Program-made: the position numbers and the translations under genes
In this document: one piece after another, positions 52,180 to 60,288 of the stretch
Position numbering within the stretch: the stretch's first letter is position 1
How the letters are laid out: each line of letters starts with the position of its first letter
Notes under the pieces: model-generated
Database searches by the model: none
What the model saw: only the letters and a program-made list of their open reading frames with translations
What the model was told of the DNA's origin: nothing
Assembly: GCF_022878925.1 (NCBI RefSeq)
Contig: NZ_CP084628.1
Span: 620,001 to 684,000 of the forward strand
Source: Caballeronia sp. TF1N1
GTDB taxonomy: Bacteria > Pseudomonadota > Gammaproteobacteria > Burkholderiales > Burkholderiaceae
Length of the DNA stretch: 64,000 bases
Direction of reading: 5' to 3'

Positions 52180-52204
52180 TGTATCGATTTAGTGTATCGA
52201 TACA
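52180..52204 (-). promoter_or_regulatory. Tandem LacI-type operator of the TRAP operon
   Basis: Perfect 12-bp palindrome TGTATCGATACA at 52193-52204, and a second copy TGTATCGATTTA (8 of 12) at 52180-52191, centre to centre 13 bp, ahead of dctP (start 52134). Size and central CG symmetry are typical of LacI-family operators. The lacI gene is in the operon itself, so feedback control is likely. Confidence 0.75.
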
Positions 52205-52272
52205 GTAAACGGCGGGCGGATCTTCACCCATAGGGGTTATCCCGCTGATTCTTACGCGCACGGGATGGTTCT

Positions 52273-53817
52273 CTACGCGTCGACTCGCACAGCGCTAGCC
52301 CGCTCGCTGCGTCCGGCAAGCACCCACACCGCCGACGCCACGAGCAACGCACTCACGCCCGCCACACCTAACGCAGCCGCGAAGCCGCTCGCGAAACTCG
52401 CACGTGCGATCGCGATGACAGCCGCGTTGCCGCCCGCGCCCGCGTGTGCCAGATCGCCCGCAAGCACGCGCGAGAGGAAGGTTTCATCGAGCGCGTGCAT
52501 GAGGACAGGGAAACCGCTTGCATGCAGATCGAGCGCGCTTTTCGTGCGCGCCGCGAGCACCGCGCCGAGCACGCCCACCGACGTGACGATGGCCGTAAAG
52601 CGCGTCGTCGTGCTGATACCCGACGCCATGCCCGTGCGATGCGCCGGCACACACGCCATGATCGCTTTCTGCGTGTCGCCGTTGAGGATGCCCGCGCCGA
52701 GTCCGGTGACGATCATCGAGACCGCGATGAGCCCGTAATACGACATCGACGCGAACCACGCCGTCAGCAGATTGCCCACGCCGATGGTCGCAAGCCCGAG
52801 CGTGAGCAGCGCCATTGCAGGCACGCGCTTGCCGAGCGCCGCGCCTAGATGCGGCCCGGCGATCATCGCGAGCGCGAACGGCAACATGCCGACGCCCGCG
52901 CGCACCGCGGTCAAGCCGAACGCGTTTTGCAGATAAAGCGGCAGGAACGTCATCATGACTTGCGCGCAGGCCGCGTAGCCGAACATGGCGAGCACGGCGG
53001 CGACGAAGCGCGGTTCGCGAAACAGCGAGAGATCGATCATCGGATGCGCGCGCGAGCGTTGCACGCGCACGAACACGACCAGGAGCGCCGCGCACGCGGC
53101 AAGGCGCGCTTCGGTGCGCCAGCTCGTCCAGCCATCGGCCTGACCGCCGATCAGCGCCCAGATGCCGAGCGAAAGCGACGCGGCAAAGATCGCGCTGCCG
53201 AGCAGGTCGAGCGATCCCGCATGCGGATTACGCGACTCGCGCATGCCGCGCCACGCGCACCACGCGAGCAGCGCGCAGATCGGCAGGTTCATGAGGAAGA
53301 TCCAACGCCAGCCGAACCATTGCGTGATCGCGCCGCCGACGAGTGGCGCGACGGTCGTCGAAATACCCATGCAGGTGCCCCAGATCGCCCATGCACGAGC
53401 GCGCGCCGCGCCTTCGTGGAAGGTGTTGGCGATGATCGCGAGCGCGGACGTAAGCAGCATTGCCGCGCCGACGCCCTTCGCCGCGCGCGCCAGATTCAGC
53501 GCGAACGCGGAAGGCGCGAGGCCGCAGCCGAGCGAGGCCAGCGCGAACGCCGCGAGCCCGGCGATCAGCATCTTCTTTCTGCCGATGCGGTCGGCGAGCG
53601 CGCCCGCCGGCAGCAGACACGCGGCGAACGCGACCATGTAGGCGCTCACGACCCATTCGACATCGGCGAAACCGGCGTGGAAATCGCGCGCGATGGATGG
53701 CAGCGCCACGGCGACGACGTTGGTGTCGAGCGTGATCAGCGAGCAAGTCGCCGATGCGGTGAGAAGCACGAAGCGCGCGGCGGACTGGTTCGGCGAGACA
53801 TCGGCGGTGTCGGACAT
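52273..53817 (-). CDS. MFS drug exporter, DHA2 family (14 TM)
   Basis: 514 residues with about fourteen membrane segments. Motif A is GALADRIGRKKMLI, motif D1/C follow in TM1 and TM5 (LDTNVVAVALPSI; GISTTVAPLVGGAITQWFGWRWIF). The signature of EmrB/QacA-type exporters is clear. It ejects toxic compounds in exchange for protons. Divergent from the LysR gene 53931-54803, which probably regulates it. Confidence 0.92.
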   Translation of the reverse strand: MSDTADVSPNQSAARFVLLTASATCSLITLDTNVVAVALPSIARDFHAGFADVEWVVSAYMVAFAACLLPAGALADRIGRKKMLIAGLAAFALASLGCGLAPSAFALNLARAAKGVGAAMLLTSALAIIANTFHEGAARARAWAIWGTCMGISTTVAPLVGGAITQWFGWRWIFLMNLPICALLAWCAWRGMRESRNPHAGSLDLLGSAIFAASLSLGIWALIGGQADGWTSWRTEARLAACAALLVVFVRVQRSRAHPMIDLSLFREPRFVAAVLAMFGYAACAQVMMTFLPLYLQNAFGLTAVRAGVGMLPFALAMIAGPHLGAALGKRVPAMALLTLGLATIGVGNLLTAWFASMSYYGLIAVSMIVTGLGAGILNGDTQKAIMACVPAHRTGMASGISTTTRFTAIVTSVGVLGAVLAARTKSALDLHASGFPVLMHALDETFLSRVLAGDLAHAGAGGNAAVIAIARASFASGFAAALGVAGVSALLVASAVWVLAGRSERASAVRVDA

Positions 53818-53852
53818 GGCGGGCGAATGTTGACGATGAAACTATCGATGCT

Positions 53853-53881
53853 AGTGAGATCACTCTTGTCTGTCATTGACA
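53853..53881. promoter_or_regulatory. Palindromes in the MFS/LysR divergent promoter
   Basis: AGTGA-GA-TCACT (53853-53864) and TGTCA-T-TGACA (53871-53881), 36-64 bp upstream of the MFS start and 50-78 bp from the LysR start. Both are perfect inverted repeats, plausible LysR sites. A TTGACA at 53877-53882 could be the -35 box of the LysR gene. Confidence 0.45.
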
Positions 53882-53930
53882 TAGAATCTCCAAATAATTG
53901 ATGCATTCGACAATACGAAGCGAGGCTCTC

Positions 53931-54803
53931 ATGCCAGTGGAATTGCGCCATGTGCGCTGCTTTTTGAGCGTCGCGCGGCATCTGCATTTCACGCGTGCCG
54001 CCGATGAACTCGGCATTGCGCCGCCCGCGCTCACGCGACGAATTCAGGAAGCGGAGCGGCTCCTTGGCGTGCGGCTTTTTCAGCGCACGAAGCGCTCGGT
54101 GGCGCTGACCGCGGCGGGCGAGGCGTATCTCGTCGAGGCATCGAGCGCGCTCGATCATCTCGCGCGCGGGGCCGAGCGCGCGGCGCTGGCGGAGCGCGGC
54201 GAGCTGGGCAGGATCGTGATCGGCTACGTCGGTTCGGCGGTTTATTCGGGCGTGCTGCAGACACACGTGCGCGGCTTTCGTGCGCGCTATCCGCAGGTTG
54301 CCATCGGTATCCGCGAGATCGTCATGCGCGAGGCGGGCGCGCTGCTCATCGACGGTCATATCGATATCGCTTACGTGCGGCCGCCCGTGCCGTATCCGGA
54401 TGGCGTCGAGGTGCGCACGGTGCGTCGCGATGCGTTCATCGTCGCGCTGCCGGCCGATTCTCCGCTGACGGAAACGGAAACCATCACGCCCGCGCAACTG
54501 CGTGGTCAGTCGTTCGTGTTGCCGGAGCAGGAGTCCGGCACGCTCGAGGTTGGAAGACGCGGGCGCTTCGAGCCGCACATCGCCGGACAGCCGGGCACGC
54601 TGTCGGATGTGCTCGCGCATGTGTCGCTCGGCGGCGATGTGGCGGTCGTGCCACGATCGCTCGCGCAATGCGTGACGGTGCCGGGCGTTGAGTATCGCGA
54701 GATCGCGGGAAAGCCGGTGCCTTCGGAAGTCGCGGTGGTGTATCGGCGGTTCGAGAAAGGGGCGGCGGTAAAGGGGTTTTTGGAAATGGCTTCGAAGGCG
54801 TGA
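53931..54803 (+). CDS. LysR-family regulator
   Basis: 290 residues from ATG 53931 behind GAGG (an upstream in-frame ATG exists at 53898). HTH at 1-60 (ELRHVRCFLSVARHLHFTRAADELGIAPPALTRRIQEAERLLG), then an effector domain (IVIGYVGSAVYSGVLQTHV). This subgroup often controls divergent MFS exporters or aromatic catabolism. Divergent from the DHA2-type exporter. Confidence 0.92.
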   Translation: MPVELRHVRCFLSVARHLHFTRAADELGIAPPALTRRIQEAERLLGVRLFQRTKRSVALTAAGEAYLVEASSALDHLARGAERAALAERGELGRIVIGYVGSAVYSGVLQTHVRGFRARYPQVAIGIREIVMREAGALLIDGHIDIAYVRPPVPYPDGVEVRTVRRDAFIVALPADSPLTETETITPAQLRGQSFVLPEQESGTLEVGRRGRFEPHIAGQPGTLSDVLAHVSLGGDVAVVPRSLAQCVTVPGVEYREIAGKPVPSEVAVVYRRFEKGAAVKGFLEMASKA

Positions 54804-55006
54804 AGCGAATTTCCGGTTGCATTGTTGGCTTTGCTTGGATGATCGATACATATCAATTGGATTGGCCGATCGGGGTAGTTTTCTGATTGCGTCGGTTGGT
54901 GCACGATAAGACGCATGAGCAAAAACCTTTCCGCGCTTTGTTCGATTTCCTTTGACTTCAAGAACGCCGCCATGCAATCAACCGTTCCTTCGATCCGTCT
55001 GGTACA

Positions 55007-55022
55007 GTACACACGTATGTAC
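55007..55022. promoter_or_regulatory. Palindrome at the start of vapBC
   Basis: GTACACACGTATGTAC is an imperfect inverted repeat (14 of 16 positions symmetric), 16-31 bp upstream of the likely GTG start of vapB. VapBC complexes repress their own operon by binding such repeats. Confidence 0.5.
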
Positions 55023-55037
55023 ACACACGGTGCCAAC

Positions 55038-55274
55038 GTGGCTATTACCCGAATCTTTCGCAATGGCAACTCGCAGGCCATTCGCATTCCCGCCGATATC
55101 GCGTTTCCCGAAACGGAAACGGAAGTCGAGATTGAACGCGTGGGCGACGAATTGCGGATTCGCCGCCTGCGCCGCCCGCTTGCCGGCGCGCTCGACTGTT
55201 TCGGGCGTTTTGGCGCCGACTTCATGTCGGAGGGGCGTGGCGATCAGACGCAAGACAAACGGGACGCGCTCTGA
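55038..55274 (+). CDS. vapB: VapB-type antitoxin (AbrB-like)
   Basis: 78 residues from GTG 55038; ATG 55017 in the same frame would add seven residues and lies within the palindrome. AbrB/MazE swapped-hairpin domain: ITRIFRNGNSQAIRIPADI near the N-terminus, as in VapB; the acidic, flexible C-terminus would wrap VapC. Its stop overlaps the vapC start by one base (TGATG). Neutralises VapC and represses the operon together with it. Confidence 0.88.
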   Translation: MAITRIFRNGNSQAIRIPADIAFPETETEVEIERVGDELRIRRLRRPLAGALDCFGRFGADFMSEGRGDQTQDKRDAL

Positions 55275-55681
55275 TGCCCAAGTACTTGTTCGATACGAAT
55301 ATGTGTATCTACCTGATGAAAAATCAGCCCGAACAGGTGGCGCGGCGTTTCGCGCAGCTCTTTGTCGGCGACGTCGTCATGTCATCGATTACGTTCGCGG
55401 AGCTGGCATACGGCGCAAGCACGAGTGCGCGACCCAGGCGCGAGCGGAACAATCTCGCTGCGCTCGTGAAACTGATCGAAGTCGCGCCTTTCGACGAGGC
55501 AGCGGCAAGCGCTTATGGCCCGATCCGCGCGGCCACGCGAGAGCGCAAGCACGACGCACTCGACAAGCTGATCGCGGCCCATGCGGTTGCGCTCGGCGTA
55601 CCGGTCGTGACCAACAACGTGAGGGATTTCACTCACTATCCAGGCGTCAAGATCGAAAACTGGCTCGACGGTCCCGCTTGA
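55274..55681 (+). CDS. vapC: VapC-type PIN-domain ribonuclease toxin
   Basis: 135 residues. PIN acid residues are visible: Asp7 (KYLFDTNMCIYLM), Glu in SSITFAELAYG near 43, and DALDKLIAAHAVALGVPVVTNNVRDF near 95-120. It is close to the VapC type that cleaves tRNA-fMet. The fixed order antitoxin-toxin with a one-base overlap supports a functional type II module. Confidence 0.93.
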   Translation: MPKYLFDTNMCIYLMKNQPEQVARRFAQLFVGDVVMSSITFAELAYGASTSARPRRERNNLAALVKLIEVAPFDEAAASAYGPIRAATRERKHDALDKLIAAHAVALGVPVVTNNVRDFTHYPGVKIENWLDGPA

Positions 55682-55776
55682 GACGCGCGTCCTGACGCAA
55701 GAGCCTTGCGGCCTCACACTGTCCTAACTCTTCGCGCCCAGACTTCCCCTCACACGCTGCATGACAGGAGGGGAAA

Positions 55777-55947
55777 ATGAAGATCGAACCGACACCCATC
55801 GCAGGCGCATCGCTCGTCGACATCGACATCGGGCGCGACGCACCCGTGATCGATACCGCGCCCACCTTGCCCGACACGCAAGCGACGGCCATGTCTTACG
55901 AAGCGCTGCTGCCCTATCTGCTGTTGCCGATCGCAGGCGCTTACTAA
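55777..55947 (+). CDS. Small protein (56 residues) with very strong ribosome binding site
   Basis: AGGAGGGG four bases ahead of ATG 55777. The product begins MKIEPTPIAGASLVDID and ends ALLPYLLLPIAGAY, acidic in the middle (VDIDIGRDAPVIDTAP) and hydrophobic at the C-terminus, no Cys. No family recognised; it has no tRNA or transposon context. A leader-plus-hydrophobic-core design could suit a ribosomally made peptide, but no maturation gene is near, so that is only a possibility. Confidence 0.55.
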   Translation: MKIEPTPIAGASLVDIDIGRDAPVIDTAPTLPDTQATAMSYEALLPYLLLPIAGAY

Positions 55948-55958
55948 GCGAACAAGCC

Positions 55959-56024
55959 ATGTTCGAACGAGACGGCGCCACTTACGAGTTTCACCACATC
56001 TGCATTCCGATCGCATCGACATGA
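55959..56024 (+). pseudogene. Possible gene remnant (VOC-like N-terminus)
   Basis: A 21-codon frame, MFERDGATYEFHHICIPIAS, reads like the first strand of a glyoxalase/VOC protein (typically FHHIGIP) and then stops. No continuation is found in the other frames for 140 bp. It may be a degraded gene end or chance. Confidence 0.2.
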
Positions 56025-56168
56025 AGCCGTCGTAAAGACGCTGAACGAGGAAGACTCGGCGCGCCGCACGGTCGTGCATCGCGCTTGACCTGTGCTTTTT
56101 CAGCGCCTATACAGGACGTTCACCGCGCGCATCGCACGATGCCGCCTCGATCGAGACCGGAGTCCAGA

Positions 56169-56963
56169 GTGACGATAACCACAAGATTCAAGCCGCCAGT
56201 CCCGCTGACTTTCACATTGCCGCTCGCCCTGAGTCTCGCGCTCGCGGCCTGCGCAACCGACTCTTCCGCTCCGCCACCGCCCGGCACCGTCACGACGACG
56301 CTGCCATCGGGCGGCGTCTACAAAGGGACAATCGACAACAGTCAGGCCGATGCCACGCTGCTCGTGCTCTTCGATGGCTCGGCGTATCTCTTCTACGGCA
56401 CTCCGAACGACACGCGCGGCACGAACCTGTCGGGCGTCGCCATCGCCACGGGCGGCACGCAGACGAGCGACGGCAAGTTCGCGAGCACCTCGGCGTTCGA
56501 CTATCGCGTGGGCCGGGCGCCCGCCACCGCCGCCAACTTCAGCGCAAACTTCGCGCAAGCGCCGGCCGTAAGCGGCACGGTCGCAAGCAAAAACGGCGGC
56601 GCGAACCTCTCCTTCAACGTGCACGCCGCGCCGATGCTCGACACCGGACCGAGCCTCGCCAACGCGGGCGGTCTTTACAGCGGCCGCGGAATGTCGCTCG
56701 GAGGCGCGACGACCACGCGCATCACCGTCGCCGCCGATGGCTACGCCGCCGGCACGACGAGCGCCGGTTGCATCTTCAAGGGAACGGTGGCGCCGCGTCC
56801 CGGCGCGAACGCCTACGACGTCTCGGTGACGTTCGGCCCCGCGCCCTGCCCGCTGCCCGACGCGACCGTCAAGGGCGCCGCCGTGCTCGACGGCCCGCGC
56901 CTGCTGGTCGCGCTGCCGAGCCCCGACCGCGCCAACGTCTTTCTCTTCGATGGCAGGAAATAG
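56169..56963 (+). CDS. Lipoprotein of unknown function
   Basis: 264 residues from GTG 56169 with GGAG six bases upstream. A lipobox LALAAC lies near residue 25 after a basic-hydrophobic signal. The mature part is Gly/Thr/Ala-rich with repeated short beta-strand patterns, e.g. GVYKGTIDNSQADATLLVLF and GYAAGTTSAGCIFKGTVAPR, suggesting an 8-10-strand beta-barrel or sandwich. No enzyme motif. A pair of Cys at about 205 and 230 may form a disulphide. Neighbours do not hint at a role. Confidence 0.75.
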   Translation: MTITTRFKPPVPLTFTLPLALSLALAACATDSSAPPPPGTVTTTLPSGGVYKGTIDNSQADATLLVLFDGSAYLFYGTPNDTRGTNLSGVAIATGGTQTSDGKFASTSAFDYRVGRAPATAANFSANFAQAPAVSGTVASKNGGANLSFNVHAAPMLDTGPSLANAGGLYSGRGMSLGGATTTRITVAADGYAAGTTSAGCIFKGTVAPRPGANAYDVSVTFGPAPCPLPDATVKGAAVLDGPRLLVALPSPDRANVFLFDGRK

Positions 56964-57172
56964 CTGCCGACGCTTTTTATCAGCGCGTGAAAAAAGCCGG
57001 CTCGCTGCTTGCAGCGGGCGATTCGTATTCTAAGATTGTTGCTACCGTAGGCAGCGGCGTCGTAATACGCGTGCTTGGTCGAGGTTCGCGTGACGCCGTC
57101 TCCTTCGGCGAGAGTCATCAGTCGTGTTGTTCAGTGAGGTTCAATAAGCCGTAACAACAAGGAGACAACCAG

Positions 57173-58438
57173 ATGAACGCAACGCTCAAGCTTTTGCCGT
57201 TGGCGGTCGGCGCCATGCTCGCCTGCCTGCCGTATGCGAACGCCGCGCAAGACAATCTCAATTCGCTGTCCAACTTCAAGCAGACCGGCACGAGTCAGGC
57301 CGAAAAGGTGCCGCAAGGCGGCCAGACCGCCGACGCGCTGCGCGAAAATCTCAAGCAAATCAAACTGCCGCCAGGCTTCAAGATCGACCTGTATGCAATC
57401 GTGCCGGAAGCGCGGCACATGGCTATCGAGCCTTCGACGGGCGTGGTGTTCGTCGGCACGCGCAAGAATCGCGTATGGCAGGTGACGGATCGAACCAAAA
57501 GGCGCGTCGCGGATGACGTCGTTCAATTCGCCTCGTCGGTCACGTTCAAGGTGCCGAACGGCGTCTGCTTCTCGCCGGATGGCGTGCTTTACGTGGTCGA
57601 GCAGAATCGCGTGCTCGGTTTCCCGGCGGCGCAGTTCTTCGGCGACGGCGGGCCGGACGTGGCTGCGGCGGTCGTCGTGCCGCAAGGCAAGCTGATCCCG
57701 GCGACGTTCGAGAGCTTCAATCACGGCGCGCGCGCGTGCCGTATCGGGCCTGACAAGAAGCTATACATCGCGCTCGGCCAGCCGTGGAACGTGCCGCCGA
57801 AAGACAAACTCGCCGATATCGACAAGAACGGGCTCGCGGGCATCATCCGTCTGGATCAAGACGGCAAGAACCGCGAAACCTACGCGCACGGCGTGCGTAA
57901 TTCGGTCGGCCTCGACTTCAATCCGAAGGACAAGACGCTCTGGTTCACCGACAACCAGGTCGACGGCATGGGCGACGACATTCCTCCGGGCGAACTGAAC
58001 CGCGCGACCAAGGCGGGCGAGAACTTCGGCTTCCCGTGGTATGGCGGCGGCAAGGTGCGGACCGTCGACTACAAGGATCAGAATCCGCCGGCGAACCTGG
58101 TGTATCCGCAAGTCGAATTCGCGGCGCACGCGGCCGACCTCGGCATGTCGTTCTATAACGCGAAGACGTTCCCGGACAAGTACCAGGGCGGCATCTTCGT
58201 CGCGGAACACGGTTCGTGGAATCGCACGAAGCCGATCGGCGCACGCATCATGTACGTGCCCGTCAAGGACGACGGCACGGCGGGCGAACCGGAAGTCTTC
58301 GCGGATGGCTGGCTCACTTCGAGCGGCGAGTACATGGGACGCCCGGTCGATGTCCAGGTATTGCAGGACGGCTCGCTGCTGGTATCCGACGACTATGCCG
58401 GCGCCATCTATCGTATTTCGTATTCGGGGTCGAAGTGA
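57173..58438 (+). CDS. PQQ-type sugar dehydrogenase (sorbosone dehydrogenase family)
   Basis: 421 residues. Signal peptide to about residue 24 (PYANA), then a six-bladed beta-propeller: [63 protein letters not shown] and [17 protein letters not shown]. It resembles L-sorbosone and soluble glucose dehydrogenases that hold PQQ. Its stop overlaps the start of a cytochrome c gene (TGATG), the electron acceptor. Periplasmic sugar or aldehyde oxidation is likely. Confidence 0.92.
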   Translation: MNATLKLLPLAVGAMLACLPYANAAQDNLNSLSNFKQTGTSQAEKVPQGGQTADALRENLKQIKLPPGFKIDLYAIVPEARHMAIEPSTGVVFVGTRKNRVWQVTDRTKRRVADDVVQFASSVTFKVPNGVCFSPDGVLYVVEQNRVLGFPAAQFFGDGGPDVAAAVVVPQGKLIPATFESFNHGARACRIGPDKKLYIALGQPWNVPPKDKLADIDKNGLAGIIRLDQDGKNRETYAHGVRNSVGLDFNPKDKTLWFTDNQVDGMGDDIPPGELNRATKAGENFGFPWYGGGKVRTVDYKDQNPPANLVYPQVEFAAHAADLGMSFYNAKTFPDKYQGGIFVAEHGSWNRTKPIGARIMYVPVKDDGTAGEPEVFADGWLTSSGEYMGRPVDVQVLQDGSLLVSDDYAGAIYRISYSGSK

Positions 58439-58752
58439 TGCGGCCGGCGCAGACAGCCGTGGTGGCAAGCCTGATGCTGGCGGTATCCAGCGTCGCGCTC
58501 GCAGCGGGCGATATGAAGGCGGGGCGTGCGAAGGCGGCACAGTGTCAGGCGTGCCACGGGCTCGACGGCATGTCGAAGCTGCCGGAAGCGCCCAACCTCG
58601 CGGGGCAGACGGAGGAGTATCTCGTGAAGGCGCTGACCGACTTTCACACGGGCGCGCGCCAGAACGAAATGATGTCGATGGTCGCGAAACCCTTGTCCGA
58701 GGCGGATATCGCCAATCTCGCGGCGTACTACCACAGTCTCGGCAAGCAATGA
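58438..58752 (+). CDS. Class I cytochrome c
   Basis: 104 residues. Signal peptide to about residue 23 (VALAAG), heme motif CQACH near residue 37, and axial Met candidates in [12 protein letters not shown] near 80. It is a small periplasmic monoheme cytochrome. The coupling to the upstream PQQ-type dehydrogenase by a one-base overlap makes it the probable electron acceptor. Confidence 0.93.
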   Translation: MRPAQTAVVASLMLAVSSVALAAGDMKAGRAKAAQCQACHGLDGMSKLPEAPNLAGQTEEYLVKALTDFHTGARQNEMMSMVAKPLSEADIANLAAYYHSLGKQ

Positions 58753-58810
58753 CCGAAGCAGACTTGCTTGACGATGCCCTTCCCCAGCGCAAATTTTTTT
58801 GGTTTGACGC

Positions 58811-58838
58811 TTGACTTGGATGGGTAAGGGTTTATACT
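58811..58838 (+). promoter_or_regulatory. Near-consensus sigma-70 promoter
   Basis: TTGACT (58811-58816) and TATACT (58833-58838) with a 16-bp spacer; each box differs from consensus at one position. Predicted start about 58845. Upstream is the cytochrome gene stop; no ORF follows before a terminator. Confidence 0.75.
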
Positions 58839-58844
58839 AAGCCT

Positions 58845-58906
58845 TGTCTCCTCCATGTCTCAACCGATATGGATTCAAGCCCGCTCAATGCAGCGGGCTT
58901 TTTTTT
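58845..58906 (+). ncRNA. Candidate ~60-nt small RNA with anti-Shine-Dalgarno stretch
   Basis: Predicted from a strong promoter, a single short transcript and a strong terminator. The 5' half contains CTCCTCC (58849-58855), complementary to the ribosome binding sites GGAGGAG found on many mRNAs here, for example at 9495-9501. No coding frame of use fits. It resembles known short trans-acting RNAs that pair with Shine-Dalgarno regions. No database check was possible. Confidence 0.65.
58878..58906 (+). terminator. Rho-independent terminator of the candidate small RNA
   Basis: Perfect 8-bp stem AGCCCGCT ... AGCGGGCT with a 6-nt loop followed by eight T. Confidence 0.93.
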
Positions 58907-59264
58907 CGCCCGCTTGCGGCGCTTACGCACGTCTCACCGCCGAAGCGCACCCCCGCGCGCCTCGTTCCCCGCATTGACTGTTGGTCTCCCCTGCGCTTTT
59001 CCGCGCGGTGAATTTACGTTCGTATCGAACCTCGAACCTGTTGGCCCCGCTCGCCTGGACGCCTTCGCGTCTCATTGTATGTGGTCTCCCCAGCGCTCCC
59101 CGTGCGCCGGTTGGGGTTTTCGTTTCCAGGGCGCCCCCGGCCCTGGTTGTCCACAGATCTTCTGCACAAGCCTGTGGATATCGTTATGGAAATCAATGCA
59201 ACGTGTTGATTCGAAACCGCTAACCGTGAGCGCCTTTGCATCGTGCGGCGCGCCTCGAATAGCG
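58907..59264. other. 358-bp intergenic region with hairpin and DnaA-box-like pair
   Basis: Contains the 10-mer TGGTCTCCCC twice, exactly 100 bp apart (58982 and 59082), a hairpin CCAGGGC ... GCCCTGG at 59126-59146, and directly after it TTGTCCACA (59147-59155) facing TGTGGATAT (59173-59181), i.e. an inverted pair of 8/9 matches to the DnaA box. I see no gene. The structure is unexplained. Confidence 0.5.
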
Positions 59265-59450
59265 TCAATCTACGTCTGACACGCACGACGCCAGCATCGT
59301 CGTCATGCGATTCAATTCGCTGCTGAAGAAAGTGTGCGGCGCGGTCGCTACGCTGAGTTCGTCGGCGGCCGAGCGCGGCATCGCAAATACGATCGTGCCC
59401 GTTGCCACGAGCGCGACGATCATCGATAAGAGCCAGGAGAAGACGTACAT
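59265..59450 (-). CDS. Small membrane protein (61 residues)
   Basis: The first 25 residues form one transmembrane segment (MYVFSWLLSMIVALVATGTI) and the rest is a short polar tail with one Cys. GAGG nine bases upstream of ATG 59450. The opposite-strand frame (59305-59556) has no such features. Function unknown. Confidence 0.5.
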   Translation of the reverse strand: MYVFSWLLSMIVALVATGTIVFAMPRSAADELSVATAPHTFFSSELNRMTTMLASCVSDVD

Positions 59451-59603
59451 CGCCAGTTACCTCGTCTGTCTGATTTGCGCTCGCAAACGTGAGCGCCTGA
59501 TGAGCAGATTAAGGTTCGATGGCGTTCCGCACAGCCCCGCGGATGGGGGGACGTGAAGGAGGGACGACGTGCGCCCGCGTTCACGCGTCGAGCCGGAAGG
59601 CTG

Positions 59604-60284
59604 CTAGCGCGAGCCGAACGGCCGCATATCCGGCGATGGATCGGGCGACACGCCCTGCGCGACAGCCGCGTCGCTTTGCGCGCGCATGGCTCGCTGGAAA
59701 CCATCGCGTTCGCGCAATCGGGACCAATAGCGCGCGATCGGCTCCGCGAAGCGTTCGTGCAAACCGATATGCTCCGCGAGCATCAACGCATAACCAACCG
59801 AGATATCCGCGGCCGTGAACCGCCCCGCGCATAAAAAAGCCTCGCGCTCCAGCAGCGGCACGAGCGTGCGCAGACGCGCATGAAACCACTTCGCGTAATC
59901 CTCGGCGACTTGCGGCTGCCGGCGCTCGGGCGGCTCCAGATGCGTGTAACGCAAGACGAGCGTCTGTGGAAACGTGAGCGTCGCCTCGCCGAAGTGCAGG
60001 AAGTTGAGATAGCGGCCGAAGTCCGCTTCGTGCGAACCGACATCAAGGGCGCCGGGCGAATAACGCGCCGCAAGATACTGACAAATCGCGGCCGATTCGG
60101 TCATGAAGAGCGCGTCGTCATTGAACGCCGGAATCGTACCGAGCGAGTTCACTTGCATGAACTCGCGCGCCACCACACGCGGCGGAAACGGCAGCATCTT
60201 CAGTTGGTACGGCACGCCGATTTCCTCGAGCGCCCAAAGCGGCCGGAACGACCGCGCGCTCACGCAATGATGCAGCGTGATCAT
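59604..60284 (-). CDS. Glutathione S-transferase family protein
   Basis: 226 residues. Thioredoxin-like N-terminal domain (MITLHHCVSARSFRPLWALEEIG; NSLGTIPAFNDDALFMTESAAICQYLA with the cis-Pro and Glu-Ser glutathione-binding pair) and an alpha-helical C-terminal domain (FLCAGRFTAADISVGYALMLAEHIG). Cytoplasmic. It follows the enoyl-CoA hydratase gene by 4 bp in the same operon. Substrate unknown. Confidence 0.92.
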   Translation of the reverse strand: MITLHHCVSARSFRPLWALEEIGVPYQLKMLPFPPRVVAREFMQVNSLGTIPAFNDDALFMTESAAICQYLAARYSPGALDVGSHEADFGRYLNFLHFGEATLTFPQTLVLRYTHLEPPERRQPQVAEDYAKWFHARLRTLVPLLEREAFLCAGRFTAADISVGYALMLAEHIGLHERFAEPIARYWSRLRERDGFQRAMRAQSDAAVAQGVSPDPSPDMRPFGSR

Positions 60285-60288
60285 CGCG

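Noticed and set aside
59305..59556. 83-residue plus-strand frame
   Set aside because: No signal, membrane segment or ribosome binding site; the opposite-strand frame has a membrane segment and a better ribosome binding site.
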